A DNA stretch of 64,000 bases from AV40 sp963817335 (GTDB lineage Bacteria > Verrucomicrobiota > Verrucomicrobiia > Chthoniobacterales > UBA10450), in NCBI GenBank assembly GCA_963817335.1, contig CAWFNX010000005.1, positions 1,240,001 through 1,304,000 on the forward strand, in the 5' to 3' direction. The position numbers and the translations under genes were made by a program. Each line of letters begins with the position of its first letter. Position 1 is the first letter of the stretch. This document shows, in pieces, positions 33,093 through 42,501 of the stretch. A model generated the notes under the pieces. The model worked only from the letters and a program-made list of their open reading frames with translations. It ran no database searches and was not told the DNA's origin.

Positions 33093-34495
33093 AAAATGTA
33101 GAGGCAGGTCCGAGCTCGCCACAGGACGAGTCCGTCCGACTGGCGGACCGGACTGGCATTGTGCCGGCTGCAGATCCGACCAGTGCGGCCGGCACGGCCG
33201 CCACTACAAAAGAAGGTGCCGACACGGCCGTCGCTGCAGCTCCGCGAGAGTTGAGTATCAACGAACTGGAAAAGCTCGATGATCTCTTTCCCATCGCGCG
33301 CGACTTCAATTTGCATCTGCATCCCGCGCGCACCCGGCACCATCACATTCTTGATATCGCGCGTGCTGCCTTGGGCCAGGGCGCAACGGTGACCGCTGAA
33401 GGTTTTCTCGACCAAGTCGGCGACTCGTTCGGTTTGCTTCGTTATCCAGAGCTGAATTTTTTGCCCGTGCCCGAAGACGCTTACGTTCCTCGCGCCGCCC
33501 TTGATCTTTATCGCTTGCGGCCCGGTCAACACGTTTGCGGCAAGCTTCGTCTCCCGCGCGATCGGGAGAAGGGTCTCGTGCTCGATGACGTTCTTATCAT
33601 CGAAGGCGAGCCAGCGGAGAAATGGAGCGAGCCGACTGATTTCGAAAAACTGACCCCGCAGTTTCCGCAAGGCCGGATCATGCTTGAAAATCCTAAGACG
33701 AATTCAATCTGCGCCCGCGGAGTCGATCTTCTGGCGCCGCTTGGCCACGGTCAGCGCGGGTTGATCGTGGCTCCGCCCCGCGTGGGCAAAACGATTTTGC
33801 TCAAGGAAATCGCCAAGGCGATCCGGGTGAATCATCCCGAGATCGTTTTGATTTTACTTTTGGTGGACGAGCGGCCGGAAGAAGTGACCGATTTGGAGCG
33901 CGAAATCGATTGTCAGATCTATCATTCCAATTTTGACGAGAACGTGCAGCGGCACGTCCAGGTCGCGGAGTTGGTGCTCGAGCGTGCAAAACGTTTAGTC
34001 GAAATGAAAAAACACGTCGTGATCCTGCTCGACAGTCTTACGCGTCTCTCGCGCGGTTATAATAGTTTGCAGCCGGGCAAGGGACGGACCATGTCTGGTG
34101 GCGTCGAAGCCAAGGCGTTGACCAAGCCGAAGAAATTTTTCGGCAGCGCGCGCAACGTAGAAGAAGGTGGCAGTTTGACGATCCTCGCCACCGCTCTGAC
34201 CGAAACCGGCAGCCGAATGGACGAGTTGATTTTCGAGGAATTCAAAGGCACCGGAAACATGGAGCTTCATCTCGACCGCGCCTTGCAGGAAAAACGACTT
34301 TATCCCGCGATCCATCCGTTGCTCTCGGCGACGCGGCGTGAGGATCTACTTTATCACCCGGAAGAGTGGGAGCGGGTCCAGCTTCTGCGAAAAGCGATGG
34401 CCGAGCTCCCGCCGATCGAAGCGATGGAAAAATTGATCGACAACATGAATGCGACCAAAACCAACGCCGAGCTGCTCTTGAGCGGACTCAAATGA
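33080..34495 (+). CDS. rho: Transcription termination factor Rho
   Basis: 471 residues. A variable Ala/Thr-rich N-terminal extension (about 55 residues) is followed by the N-terminal helix domain and a cold-shock-like RNA-binding domain (about 105-185). The ATPase core has Walker A APPRVGKTILLKEIA and Walker B HVVILLDSLTRLSRGYN, and the C-terminus carries LHLDRALQEKRLYPAI. Rho is a hexameric RNA helicase that ends transcription. The start is inside the coaE end. Consistent with this, many genes in the window lack clear intrinsic terminators. Confidence 0.97.
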   Translation: MDELKNVEAGPSSPQDESVRLADRTGIVPAADPTSAAGTAATTKEGADTAVAAAPRELSINELEKLDDLFPIARDFNLHLHPARTRHHHILDIARAALGQGATVTAEGFLDQVGDSFGLLRYPELNFLPVPEDAYVPRAALDLYRLRPGQHVCGKLRLPRDREKGLVLDDVLIIEGEPAEKWSEPTDFEKLTPQFPQGRIMLENPKTNSICARGVDLLAPLGHGQRGLIVAPPRVGKTILLKEIAKAIRVNHPEIVLILLLVDERPEEVTDLEREIDCQIYHSNFDENVQRHVQVAELVLERAKRLVEMKKHVVILLDSLTRLSRGYNSLQPGKGRTMSGGVEAKALTKPKKFFGSARNVEEGGSLTILATALTETGSRMDELIFEEFKGTGNMELHLDRALQEKRLYPAIHPLLSATRREDLLYHPEEWERVQLLRKAMAELPPIEAMEKLIDNMNATKTNAELLLSGLK

Positions 34496-34670
34496 CCGCC
34501 GAGAAAAATCCGAATGTCGAATGTCGAAATTCGAAACAAGTCCGAATGATCAGAAATTTCAAACAAACGATATCCATTACACCCAGCGGTATTCGATTTT
34601 CGGGCTTTGAGATTGTTTCGGATTTCGGGTTTCGGATTTCGAGCTTCGCTCAGCAGATGGTCAGGCAAAG
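34496..34670. repeat. Low-complexity CGAAT/TTTCGG-type intergenic repeat
   Basis: Between rho and rnd lies a run of short, related words, such as CCGAATGTCGAATGTCGAAA and GATTTCGGGTTTCGGATTTCG. Repeats of this style are common between genes in soil bacteria. No ORF or RNA is supported here. Confidence 0.5.
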
Positions 34671-35720
34671 TTGATCGCGACGTCACCACAACTCACGGAT
34701 TTAATCGACGCGATCACGCCCCATGATCGTGTTGCGATCGACACCGAAGCCGACAGTCTCCATTGCTACCGCGAAAAGCTTTGTTTGCTGCAAATCAGCG
34801 TTCCGGGGCGCGATGCAATTGTCGATCCCCTGGCCAAGCTTGATCTTGGACCGCTTCGGCAAGCGCTGGCCGAAAAGGAAATTGTGCTCCACGGGGCCGA
34901 TTACGATCTTCGATTGCTTCGCCGAAACATGGATTTCGTGCCGAAACGGATTTTCGACACCGTCATTGCCGCGCGGATGATTGGGATTTACGAATTCAGT
35001 CTGGCCGCTCTGGTGAAACGTTATTTCGATATCGAGCTTGCGAAAGGCTCGCAGAAAGCGAATTGGGCTCAGCGGCCGCTCTCCAACAAAATGGCCGAGT
35101 ATGCCATCAACGATACGCGTTACCTGCTTTCGCTGGCAGAGCGTTTGGAAAATGAGCTGCAGTCCCTCGGTCGAATGGTTTGGTTTCGTCAATCTTGTCA
35201 GCGCGCACTCGATTTCTCCGCGTTCGATCGAGAGCGCGATGTTGATGCGGCCTGGCGAATTAGCGGAGCTGGAACGTTGCCGGGACCCGCGTCGGCAATT
35301 TTGAGAGAACTCTGGAACTGGCGCGAGCGGGAGGCGGAAGTGGTCGATCGTCCGCCCTTTCATATTTTGCAAAATCGCGAGCTGATCGAGTCTGCGGAGA
35401 AATTCGCAGCCGGCGGATCGCCGGATTACAAACATTTTTCGGAGCGTCGGCGTCGTGGATTTCGGGAAGCAGCCGAGCGGGCCCTAAGTTTGCCGGAGAA
35501 AGATTGGCCGGTGCGTCCAAAGCGTTCCGGAACGCGACCGACGGCGGAGGTAATCAAACGGACCGAAAAACTTCGCCACAATCGCGATCACGCGGCGAAG
35601 GAGCTTCACATAGAAAGTTCTTTCATTGCCCCACGCGCAACATTGGAAGCCATCGCCGCCGACCAATCGCGCGCCGATGCGCTTCTTGTTCCTTGGCAAC
35701 GCGAGTTGTTAGGAATTTAG
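34671..35720 (+). CDS. rnd: Ribonuclease D
   Basis: 349 residues from a TTG start. The DEDDy exonuclease motifs are present: AIDTEAD, HGADYDLRLLRRN and YAINDTRYLLSLAERL. The C-terminal part carries an HRDC domain (about 205-285). RNase D trims 3' ends of tRNA and other stable RNAs. No better start is seen upstream, where a low-complexity repeat begins. It is separated from rho by that repeat. Confidence 0.9.
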   Translation: MIATSPQLTDLIDAITPHDRVAIDTEADSLHCYREKLCLLQISVPGRDAIVDPLAKLDLGPLRQALAEKEIVLHGADYDLRLLRRNMDFVPKRIFDTVIAARMIGIYEFSLAALVKRYFDIELAKGSQKANWAQRPLSNKMAEYAINDTRYLLSLAERLENELQSLGRMVWFRQSCQRALDFSAFDRERDVDAAWRISGAGTLPGPASAILRELWNWREREAEVVDRPPFHILQNRELIESAEKFAAGGSPDYKHFSERRRRGFREAAERALSLPEKDWPVRPKRSGTRPTAEVIKRTEKLRHNRDHAAKELHIESSFIAPRATLEAIAADQSRADALLVPWQRELLGI

Positions 35721-35723
35721 CGA

Positions 35724-36617
35724 CTACGGAATTACCCTCGCGCTTAGAATTTCGCAGTCCTGCCCGTAGTCTTTCTCCACACAATTTGTGAAATAAATCA
35801 TTTTGCCGTCCGGCGACCAGCGCGGCGCGGTGCCTCGTCCCTCGGTGTTGGCGACCAATCGAACATTTGTGCCGTCGGCGTTCATGACGAAAATCTGATA
35901 ACCGTGTCCGCGCCGATTCGATGCGAACACGATCTGTTTGCCGTCCGGCGACCACGCCGGCCAGCCGTCGAAAAACGGATTGTTGGTTAGATTGCGCTGG
36001 TTCGATCCATCGCTGTTAGCCAGGAACACTTCCGAATTTTCGTCGCCGATGATTTTTCGGAACACGATCTGATGCATATCGGGCGACCATGAGCCGTAGG
36101 TGTTGATCCCGCCGGTGATGAGTTGAGTGACCTTTCTCGTCGCGAGCTCAATCGCATAAATCTCGGCGGTGTTTTTCTTGGGCGGCTGAAGATCGTCATT
36201 GGTGCAATAAATGATCCGCTTGCTATCGGACGACCAGTTCGGATGGATGGTATTCTGTTCGAGCGGAGTCAGCACTTGAACATCGGTCCCGTCAGCACGC
36301 ATGACCGCGATTCTGTTGTGACCACCTGATATCTGGACAAAGGCAATTCGCGTCCCATCGGGCGACCAGGATGGATCCTCATGGTCGGCATCGTCGCGAG
36401 TGAGCTGCGAACTGTTCCGGCCGTCAATGTTCATCGTGAATAACTGTTCCTTGCCGGAAATCACCGAAATGTAGACGAGCCTCTTGCCGTCGGGCGATGG
36501 TGAGGGATCGAAGTTCTGGGCGTGGGTGATTTGGACAGGGATAGCCAATGGTAGATCAGCGCCCTGAGCGCCGATTGGCAGAAGGGAAAATCCGATCAGT
36601 AGAAGAACGCGCAGCAT
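35724..36617 (-). CDS. Secreted TolB-like WD40/PD40 beta-propeller
   Basis: 297 residues with a signal peptide (LRVLLLIGFSLLPIGAQG). It then has repeated PD40 motifs such as PSWSPDGTRIAFVQ, WSPDMHQIVFRK and PAWSPDGKQIVFASNRRG, giving a six- or seven-bladed propeller as in TolB. It lies in the periplasm. The N-terminal TolB domain is absent, so a role in the Tol-Pal system is uncertain. It starts 5 bp after the nadE stop and is likely co-transcribed. Confidence 0.85.
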   Translation of the reverse strand: MLRVLLLIGFSLLPIGAQGADLPLAIPVQITHAQNFDPSPSPDGKRLVYISVISGKEQLFTMNIDGRNSSQLTRDDADHEDPSWSPDGTRIAFVQISGGHNRIAVMRADGTDVQVLTPLEQNTIHPNWSSDSKRIIYCTNDDLQPPKKNTAEIYAIELATRKVTQLITGGINTYGSWSPDMHQIVFRKIIGDENSEVFLANSDGSNQRNLTNNPFFDGWPAWSPDGKQIVFASNRRGHGYQIFVMNADGTNVRLVANTEGRGTAPRWSPDGKMIYFTNCVEKDYGQDCEILSARVIP

Positions 36618-36622
36618 CCGGG

Positions 36623-38251
36623 TCAGTCGACGTATTTTTGAGCGATCGGCATCCGGCGGCCCAGACCGAAGGCGCGCGATGTGACTTTCAATCCGGGCGC
36701 GGCTTGTTCGCGTTTATATTCGTTGAGATCCACGCGGCGTTGCACCCAGCGCACAGTTTTTTCGTCAAATCCGCGCCCAATAATATCGCGAGCGCTCAAA
36801 TTTTCTTCGACGTACAGCCGAAGAATCTCGTCGAGGATTTCGTAAGGAGGAAGGGTGTCCTGGTCCTTTTGGTTTGGTTTTAATTCTGCGCTTGGTGGTT
36901 TCTCGATGGTGGCCCCTGGAATGATTTCCTTTTCGCGGTTTATCCAACGCGCCAGTTCGTAAATCATCGTTTTAGGCACATCGCTGATCACAGCCAGGCC
37001 GCCGGCCATGTCGCCGTAGATCGTGCAATAACCGACGGAGAGCTCGCTTTTGTTGCCGGTGGAAAGCACCAGGTGGCCAAATTTGTTCGACAAGGCCATT
37101 AACGTCATCGCGCGCAGACGCGGTTGCATGTTTTCCTCGGTCTCGTTCTCCGGTAGCCCTGAAAAGATTTCCTTAAACTGACTTTTGAAAACCGCAAATG
37201 TTTCGGCAATCGGACTGTGTAGCAGCTTGATCCCGAGATTGTCCGTGAGCTTTCTTGCATCATCGACGCTTCCGCGCGACGAATATTGGCTCGGCATTGA
37301 AACCCCCACTACGTTTTCGGGGCCTAGCGCATGCACCGCAATTGCGGCGACCACCGCCGAATCGATGCCGCCACTGAGTCCGAGCACGGCCGATTTGAAA
37401 TTGCATTTTCGCAAGTAATCGCCCAGGCCTAACGAAAGCGCGTGGAAAAGCTGTTCCGGAACCGGACTTTCACGAAATTCGATTACGTCCTTTGAATCTG
37501 TATCGATGATTTGTTCGTGTTCGCGGAAGCCAGGCAGCCGCGCGATCAATCCGCCGGTCGAATTTACTGCAATCGAATTGCCATCAAAGACCAACTGATC
37601 GTTGCCGCCGACCATGTTGCAGTAAAAAATTGGGCGTTTGTAAGTGCGCGCGAGCGTCGCAACCATCTCGTATCGAATTGCCGGTTTATGCAGGGTGAAC
37701 GGGGACGCGCTCAAGTTCAGGATTATTTCCGCACCCTGCTCAATCAGACTCCGGGTCGGCTCGCAATCGTAGAGCGGGCGGGGGAGATAATGTTCGGTCC
37801 AGATATCTTCACAAATGGTGACGCCGATTTTCTTTCCGCCGCATTCGAAGGGCTCGACGTTCGCCGCGGGCTGAAAGTAACGGTCCTCGTCGAAGACATC
37901 GTAAGTTGGCAAAAGCGATTTGTGGGCGACGCGAATTGGTTTATCGCGCTCCAGCAATGCGGCCGCATTGTGAAACGGGCGGCCGCGACCTTCGTTTCGG
38001 TCGACGAATCCGACCAACAGGGCAGTGTTCCCGATGCGAGAATGAAGTTGTTTCACCATTTCGAGCGTTTCGGGAACGAACCGCGACTTGAAAACGAGAT
38101 CCTGGGGCGGGTAACCGGTCACCGCGAGCTCGGGCGTTATGACAAGATCAGCGCCGGCAGCGGCCAGACGCTCGTAGGACTGGACGATTTTGTCGAAGTT
38201 GCCGTGCAAATCGCCAACCGTCAGGTTTAGCTGTGCGAAACCGATCTTCAC
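36623..38251 (-). CDS. nadE: Glutamine-dependent NAD+ synthetase
   Basis: 542 residues. The N-terminal nitrilase-type glutaminase (about 1-255) has the catalytic triad in TPELAVTG (Glu), HKSLLPTYDVF (Lys) and VTICEDIW (Cys). The C-terminal ATP-pyrophosphatase has the P-loop LGLSGGIDSAVVAAIA (about residue 292). It amidates deamido-NAD to NAD+ using ammonia from glutamine, so no separate glutaminase is needed. Length and motifs are complete. Confidence 0.95.
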   Translation of the reverse strand: MKIGFAQLNLTVGDLHGNFDKIVQSYERLAAAGADLVITPELAVTGYPPQDLVFKSRFVPETLEMVKQLHSRIGNTALLVGFVDRNEGRGRPFHNAAALLERDKPIRVAHKSLLPTYDVFDEDRYFQPAANVEPFECGGKKIGVTICEDIWTEHYLPRPLYDCEPTRSLIEQGAEIILNLSASPFTLHKPAIRYEMVATLARTYKRPIFYCNMVGGNDQLVFDGNSIAVNSTGGLIARLPGFREHEQIIDTDSKDVIEFRESPVPEQLFHALSLGLGDYLRKCNFKSAVLGLSGGIDSAVVAAIAVHALGPENVVGVSMPSQYSSRGSVDDARKLTDNLGIKLLHSPIAETFAVFKSQFKEIFSGLPENETEENMQPRLRAMTLMALSNKFGHLVLSTGNKSELSVGYCTIYGDMAGGLAVISDVPKTMIYELARWINREKEIIPGATIEKPPSAELKPNQKDQDTLPPYEILDEILRLYVEENLSARDIIGRGFDEKTVRWVQRRVDLNEYKREQAAPGLKVTSRAFGLGRRMPIAQKYVD

Positions 38252-38305
38252 GAAGGCAAATTAGACGCCTGCGTGGCTCGGGCAATATCCGTTTTGCGGC
38301 GCCCG

Positions 38306-38458
38306 TTAGGGTTGGGACATCACCGAGTGGTGCTGATAGCCCTTGTTGAGAGCGTCGTCAGCGCCTTCCACAAAGACTTTTGCCCACTGGATAAGGGCGG
38401 CGGCCAGAAAACCGGCGAAGGCGCAAATGATCACTTTCTGGAAAAACGTGGAGTGCAC
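38306..38458 (-). CDS. Putative 50-residue membrane micro-protein
   Basis: A GTG at 38458 gives a 50-residue frame with one hydrophobic helix (VIICAFAGFLAAALIQWAKV) and a polar tail ending HHSVMSQP. The upstream part of the same open frame is Cys/His/Arg-rich and non-conserved in appearance, so the GTG was preferred. No clear ribosome binding site is visible. It lies just upstream of nadE on the same strand. Low certainty. Confidence 0.35.
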   Translation of the reverse strand: MHSTFFQKVIICAFAGFLAAALIQWAKVFVEGADDALNKGYQHHSVMSQP

Positions 38459-38557
38459 AGGGCTTGTACAGCAGTGACGGTGCCAGAGAGGGCAATCTTT
38501 ATCGTTCCCTGGAGCAAATCGTAATTTCCGGCACGAGAGTTGCGATCTTTTCCGGCA

Positions 38558-38809
38558 ATGCCCAACCCGGTTCAAACTCAACCTGTTGACAGCGACGTCG
38601 AACAGTTATCTCGATTGCTCGAGCTTGAGTTGATTCAGAAGCGAGCGACTTGGAAGCAGGCAAAGGAACGCAAGAAATCGCTCCGCTCCCTGGCAGTTCT
38701 GTTTGTGTTTCTTTTGATTGCCGGTTGTTTGCTCGGTTTTTTCTTCGCATTCAACCGAGTGAACGAGAAGCGGCAGAGTCGTCCGGCCGTCACGACTTCC
38801 GGTCGTTAG
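38558..38809 (+). CDS. Small single-TM protein
   Basis: 83 residues from ATG 38558: a helical, charged N-terminal part (SRLLELELIQKRATWKQAKE), one transmembrane helix (SLAVLFVFLLIAGCLLGFFF) and a basic end. It is a cytoplasm-facing helix plus anchor with no known family. It is divergent from nadE and convergent with the RlpA-like gene. Confidence 0.55.
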   Translation: MPNPVQTQPVDSDVEQLSRLLELELIQKRATWKQAKERKKSLRSLAVLFVFLLIAGCLLGFFFAFNRVNEKRQSRPAVTTSGR

Positions 38810-38827
38810 CCCGACCGCGGGCCCCAA

Positions 38828-39700
38828 CTATTCCGTGATCAGCTGAACTTCCGGACCTTCGCGCTTTTTTGCCTCGGCCACTCGGGTTCCGGTTTTGCGA
38901 TCGTTGATGACGAAAGTGTTGTTGTCGCCCAATTTCGACCATGGGCCGCGCGGGACGTCTTTGAATTCGACGAACTGCCAGTCGGTCACGTCGGTTTCGT
39001 TTAGACCAAGATAGTCACGGACTGCCGGTGAAACATCGAGGCCAGCGCCCTTGTTGAGATTAGGTTTGGGCCGCTCGTTGCCGAACACGTATTGCCAGTG
39101 ATCGGTGCGAAACGGTCCAGCGTCCTCCCACTGCGCGTAAGCGACCTTGTTTCCTTTGCGAATCGCAATCCAGCGGTCCTTGCAAACCGAGACGCCCGGT
39201 CCCTGGTAAGCTTGGTTGAACCACGGAACGACCCGGGAGGCTTCGGGACGGTGGCCGGTTGCCGCTTTGTCGTTGTAGGGAAGTGCGCAGTAAAATGGAT
39301 TCTGCCGCGGCGTAAATTTCGCAGGCGCGTAATCGCTTCGATGCGAAGGACTCGGGTCATCAAATCCGCCGTAACTTTTCGACCACTCTTTGTCCCATGA
39401 GCTGGCCCGATTCGGCACCGGATTATTCTCGGTCGGCTTTTCGCCGATCCAGAAAACTGTGGTCACAATCTGCTGTTTCCAGGGATAACCTTCACCCGGT
39501 TCCGGCGGCGCCGAGCGCAACCGGTTCGGCGCGAACACCAGTGAATTAATAGTAACAATCGGTTCACCCTCCGATTTTTGCGATTTCTTGGTGAGCTTTG
39601 ATTTTGTCGGCTCGGCTTTCGTCACCGCGCCATGAGCGAAAAGCGAAGTGATCGACGAAAGCAGGGCGGCGACCGTGTGAGTGATTTTTCCGGGCTTCAT
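38828..39700 (-). CDS. Secreted RlpA-like double-psi barrel protein (putative)
   Basis: 290 residues from ATG 39700, which begins a signal-like N-terminus (VAALLSSITSLFAHG). The mature protein has an RlpA/3D-like segment in its second half: YAQWEDAGPF, GAGLDVSPAVRDYLGL and DWQFVEF are reminiscent of double-psi beta-barrel proteins acting on cell-wall glycan. The catalytic Asp of lytic transglycosylase RlpA is plausible (WEDAGP) but unproven. The upstream extension to 39718 adds MCCPCC and is unlikely. Confidence 0.55.
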   Translation of the reverse strand: MKPGKITHTVAALLSSITSLFAHGAVTKAEPTKSKLTKKSQKSEGEPIVTINSLVFAPNRLRSAPPEPGEGYPWKQQIVTTVFWIGEKPTENNPVPNRASSWDKEWSKSYGGFDDPSPSHRSDYAPAKFTPRQNPFYCALPYNDKAATGHRPEASRVVPWFNQAYQGPGVSVCKDRWIAIRKGNKVAYAQWEDAGPFRTDHWQYVFGNERPKPNLNKGAGLDVSPAVRDYLGLNETDVTDWQFVEFKDVPRGPWSKLGDNNTFVINDRKTGTRVAEAKKREGPEVQLITE

Positions 39701-39829
39701 GCAACAAGGGCAGCACAACGCGCTGCTTATGGTTGGACGCGCCGCCAGATTAAAAAATTCGAACTAGATAACGAAAGGATCTGAGATTCGAATCAGCGAC
39801 GCGATCGGAATCTCCGGTGCGAACTGCCC

Positions 39830-41203
39830 TTAGTCAACGAATTTTCCGGGATTCAAAATACCATTCGGGTCGAGAACCGCCTTAATCTCGCGATGCAAAT
39901 CGCGAATCGGCTCAGTGGTTGCCTCGGGCCACCAACGTTTTTTGGCGAGACCAACTCCGTGTTCTCCGGTGATCACGCCGCCCCAGGCCAACACCTGCGA
40001 AAAAAGTGCGTCTGACGCGTGTTCGACTTTTTCGCGCACCGCTCCGTCCCGATTGTAACGGTCGGCCATAATGTTCACGTGAATGTTGCCATCGCCGGCA
40101 TGACCGAAACACGCGATTGGAAATCCTGACTTCGCGCTCAAACGTTCGGCAAATTCAATAAGGTCGACGATGTGACTGCGCGGGACGACCACGTCCTGAT
40201 TTAGTTTAGTAAGTCCGGTTGCGCGGAGCGAATTACTGAATTGCCGGCGCAGCGCCCAAAGTTTCTCGCATGCGTCCTCGCCCGTGGCCATCTCGATTGC
40301 ATTTGGTTTCTTCGCGGCCAGCAAATTCCGAATCGCCTCCGCTTCGCCGCAGACACTTGCCTCCTGGCCGTCAAGGTCGACCAGCAGATGAGCGTTGCCG
40401 GCGGGAACAAGGGCGTGGCCCAGGTCCTTTCGCGCGGCTTCGAGAGTAAAGCTGTCTGCGATCTCGACCGCAGCGGGCAAAAAACCGCCCGCGAAAATTT
40501 CCTGAACTGTCTCGGCCGCGTCCGGCATTTTCGCGAACGCCGCGGACAACGTTGCCCGGGCGGGCGGTAACGGCAGCAATCGAACCGTGACTTCAGTCAC
40601 GATGCCGAGCATTCCCTCCGATCCGACGAAGAGCCCGATCAAATCGAAACCGGTCTTGTTCTTATGAACACGGCCACCGGTTCTGAGAGTGTCGCCGTTC
40701 GCCAGCACAACTTCGAGGCCGAGCACATAATTTCGAGTAACTCCGTATTTCAAACAACGCGGTCCGCCGGCGTTGGTCGCCACGTTGCCGCCAATGCTGC
40801 AATCTTTCATGCTCGCCGGATCGGGAGGGTAGAATAATTTCTGAGCTCGCGCCGCTGCCTTCAGGTCGGCAGTGATCACGCCGGGTTCGACGACAGCGAC
40901 AGCGTCGGCAAAATCGACCGCCTTGATCCGATTCATTCGCATCAGGGAAAGTGCGATTCCCTTTTTGACGGGAACACAGCCTCCGACGTAACCGAATCCC
41001 GCGCCGCGTGCCGTCACGGGAACTTTTTTTGATGACGCAAATTTCAGCAACTTGGAAACATCCGAGGTCGACTTTGCAAAGACAACGACTTCGGGCGCTT
41101 CGGCAGCAAACCACTTATCGCCGCTGTGGGCGGCGAGAGTTTCGTCATCGTCGGCGACACCGTCGCTTCCGAGCAACTGCCGCAGTTCGTGGGCAACGTT
41201 CAT
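39830..41203 (-). CDS. glcD: FAD-dependent glycolate/lactate oxidase subunit GlcD-like
   Basis: 457 residues from ATG 41203. The frame opens to 41347, but that extra part lies in an intergenic palindromic repeat. The FAD-binding PCMH domain (RGAGFGYVGG at about residue 70, PPDPASMKDCSIGGNVATNA) and the FAD-oxidase C-terminal domain (FGHAGDGNIHVNIMA, GGVITGEHGVGLAKKRWW) are complete. It likely oxidises a 2-hydroxy acid such as glycolate or D-lactate. GlcE/GlcF partners are not adjacent, so the exact substrate is open. Confidence 0.87.
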   Translation of the reverse strand: MNVAHELRQLLGSDGVADDDETLAAHSGDKWFAAEAPEVVVFAKSTSDVSKLLKFASSKKVPVTARGAGFGYVGGCVPVKKGIALSLMRMNRIKAVDFADAVAVVEPGVITADLKAAARAQKLFYPPDPASMKDCSIGGNVATNAGGPRCLKYGVTRNYVLGLEVVLANGDTLRTGGRVHKNKTGFDLIGLFVGSEGMLGIVTEVTVRLLPLPPARATLSAAFAKMPDAAETVQEIFAGGFLPAAVEIADSFTLEAARKDLGHALVPAGNAHLLVDLDGQEASVCGEAEAIRNLLAAKKPNAIEMATGEDACEKLWALRRQFSNSLRATGLTKLNQDVVVPRSHIVDLIEFAERLSAKSGFPIACFGHAGDGNIHVNIMADRYNRDGAVREKVEHASDALFSQVLAWGGVITGEHGVGLAKKRWWPEATTEPIRDLHREIKAVLDPNGILNPGKFVD

Positions 41204-41209
41204 GGCGAT

Positions 41210-41280
41210 CAAGCTTGGTCGCAGAGCAGTTGTAGGGCAAGCGCCCCGCTTGCCGACGCGTTCGAAGAACGCGTTCCACC
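41210..41280. repeat. Double-hairpin intergenic repeat
   Basis: Two adjacent hairpins: GGCAAGCGCCCCGCTTGCC and ACGCGTTCGAAGAACGCGT. They lie just upstream of the glcD start and after the ABM-like gene. A similar single hairpin (GCAAGCGAGGCGCTTGC) occurs upstream of the 42502 gene at about 42438-42454. Such elements recur in this window and may be transcribed RNA structures or REP-like repeats. Confidence 0.5.
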
Positions 41281-41595
41281 CTAATTGATCGGGACGATCC
41301 GGTAATGGCGCGATTTTTCGCTGTGCCGCTTCAGCAGTTTCTTGCATTCCGGCGGGATCACCGGAATTTCGTAACTCTTGCCGGCGAATGTCCTCACGGC
41401 GTCGATGCTTTCAAAACGGAGGAGAGTAATGAACTCGACCTCTTCGTTTTCCGCATCGCGAATGAAAATCTCGGCACCCTTGTAACCGGGAATGGCCCGT
41501 TTTGCGATTTCAAGCAAGACCTCTTCGCGCAATAGCTTTTCGTACTTCTCCGCGTTCTCACGGGTTGTCCAACCGTGCCAAATTCGAGCAAGCAT
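41281..41595 (-). CDS. Antibiotic-biosynthesis monooxygenase (ABM)-like small protein
   Basis: 104 residues from ATG 41595. The pattern MLARIWHGWT, ENAEKYEKLL, then the strands AEIFIRDAENEEVEFITLLRF (ferredoxin-like) and a Lys/His-rich end fits ABM-type dimeric alpha+beta barrel proteins. These degrade or modify small aromatic compounds or haem. The open frame extends to 41730, but the earlier part overlaps fabI antisense. No metal or cofactor residues can be assigned with certainty. It lies 34 bp after the stop of fabI on the same strand. Confidence 0.65.
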   Translation of the reverse strand: MLARIWHGWTTRENAEKYEKLLREEVLLEIAKRAIPGYKGAEIFIRDAENEEVEFITLLRFESIDAVRTFAGKSYEIPVIPPECKKLLKRHSEKSRHYRIVPIN

Positions 41596-41632
41596 TTCGG
41601 GGGTCCTTTCGTTCTTGAAAGCAAAACGCGCG

Positions 41633-42409
41633 CTACATTCCGATAATTTGATAACCGCCGTCCACGTATATGACCTGGCCGGTGATCGCCGCGGCGCCGT
41701 CGTTCGCGAGAAAGACACCGGTCGCGCCAAGCTCGCTTGGATCGCAACTGCGTTTTAATGGCGCCCGTTCCTGGTAATGTTTCAGCATTTGAGTGAAACC
41801 ACTGATTCCGCGGGCGGCCAACGTTTGGACAGGTCCCGCAGAAATGCAGTTCACGCGGATCTTCTTGGGACCTAAATCGTAAGCGAGATATCGAGTGGAT
41901 GCCTCGAGGCTGGCCTTGGCCACGCCCATTACATTGTAGTGCGGCACCACTTTTTCCGCGCCGTAGTAGGTCATCGCAACTATGCTACCGCCATTGGTCA
42001 TCATAGGTGCGACTTCGCGCGACAGGGCGACCAACGAATAAGCGCTGATGTCGTGCGCGACGCGAAACGCTTCCCGGGTGGTGCTTACGAAATCGCCTTC
42101 CAGAGCTTCTTTCGGAGCGAATGCAACCGAATGCAGCAGAAGATCGACCCGATCGGTCTCACCGCGGACCTTCTCGAAAAATGTTTTGATCTCGGCGTCG
42201 CTCGACACGTCGCATGGAAATAACGGAACTTTCTCACCGAATGCAGCGGTCAGTTCTTCCACATTTTCTTTCAGGCGTTCGCCTTGATAATTAAAAATCA
42301 GGCGCGCTCCGGCTGCTGCCCACGCTTGAGCAATCGCCCAGGCGATGCTGCGTTTATTGGCCACGCCAAATACAACTCCGATCTTTCCTTCCAATACAGG
42401 CTGCGTCAT
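41633..42409 (-). CDS. fabI: Enoyl-[acyl-carrier-protein] reductase FabI
   Basis: 258 residues of the SDR superfamily. FabI signatures are GVANKRSIAWAIAQ (NAD-binding, about residues 15-28) and the catalytic Tyr-x6-Lys in YNVMGVAK (about residues 157-164), with a second Tyr at YYGAEK. It performs the last reduction in each fatty-acid elongation cycle. Length is standard. Confidence 0.95.
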   Translation of the reverse strand: MTQPVLEGKIGVVFGVANKRSIAWAIAQAWAAAGARLIFNYQGERLKENVEELTAAFGEKVPLFPCDVSSDAEIKTFFEKVRGETDRVDLLLHSVAFAPKEALEGDFVSTTREAFRVAHDISAYSLVALSREVAPMMTNGGSIVAMTYYGAEKVVPHYNVMGVAKASLEASTRYLAYDLGPKKIRVNCISAGPVQTLAARGISGFTQMLKHYQERAPLKRSCDPSELGATGVFLANDGAAAITGQVIYVDGGYQIIGM

Positions 42410-42501
42410 ACAAGTCGCTAATATGGGCTACGGTCGCCGCTGTGCGCAAGCGAGGCGCTTGCAGGAAGGCGTTCCAGTTGCCATGATTTCTACCTTAATT
42501 T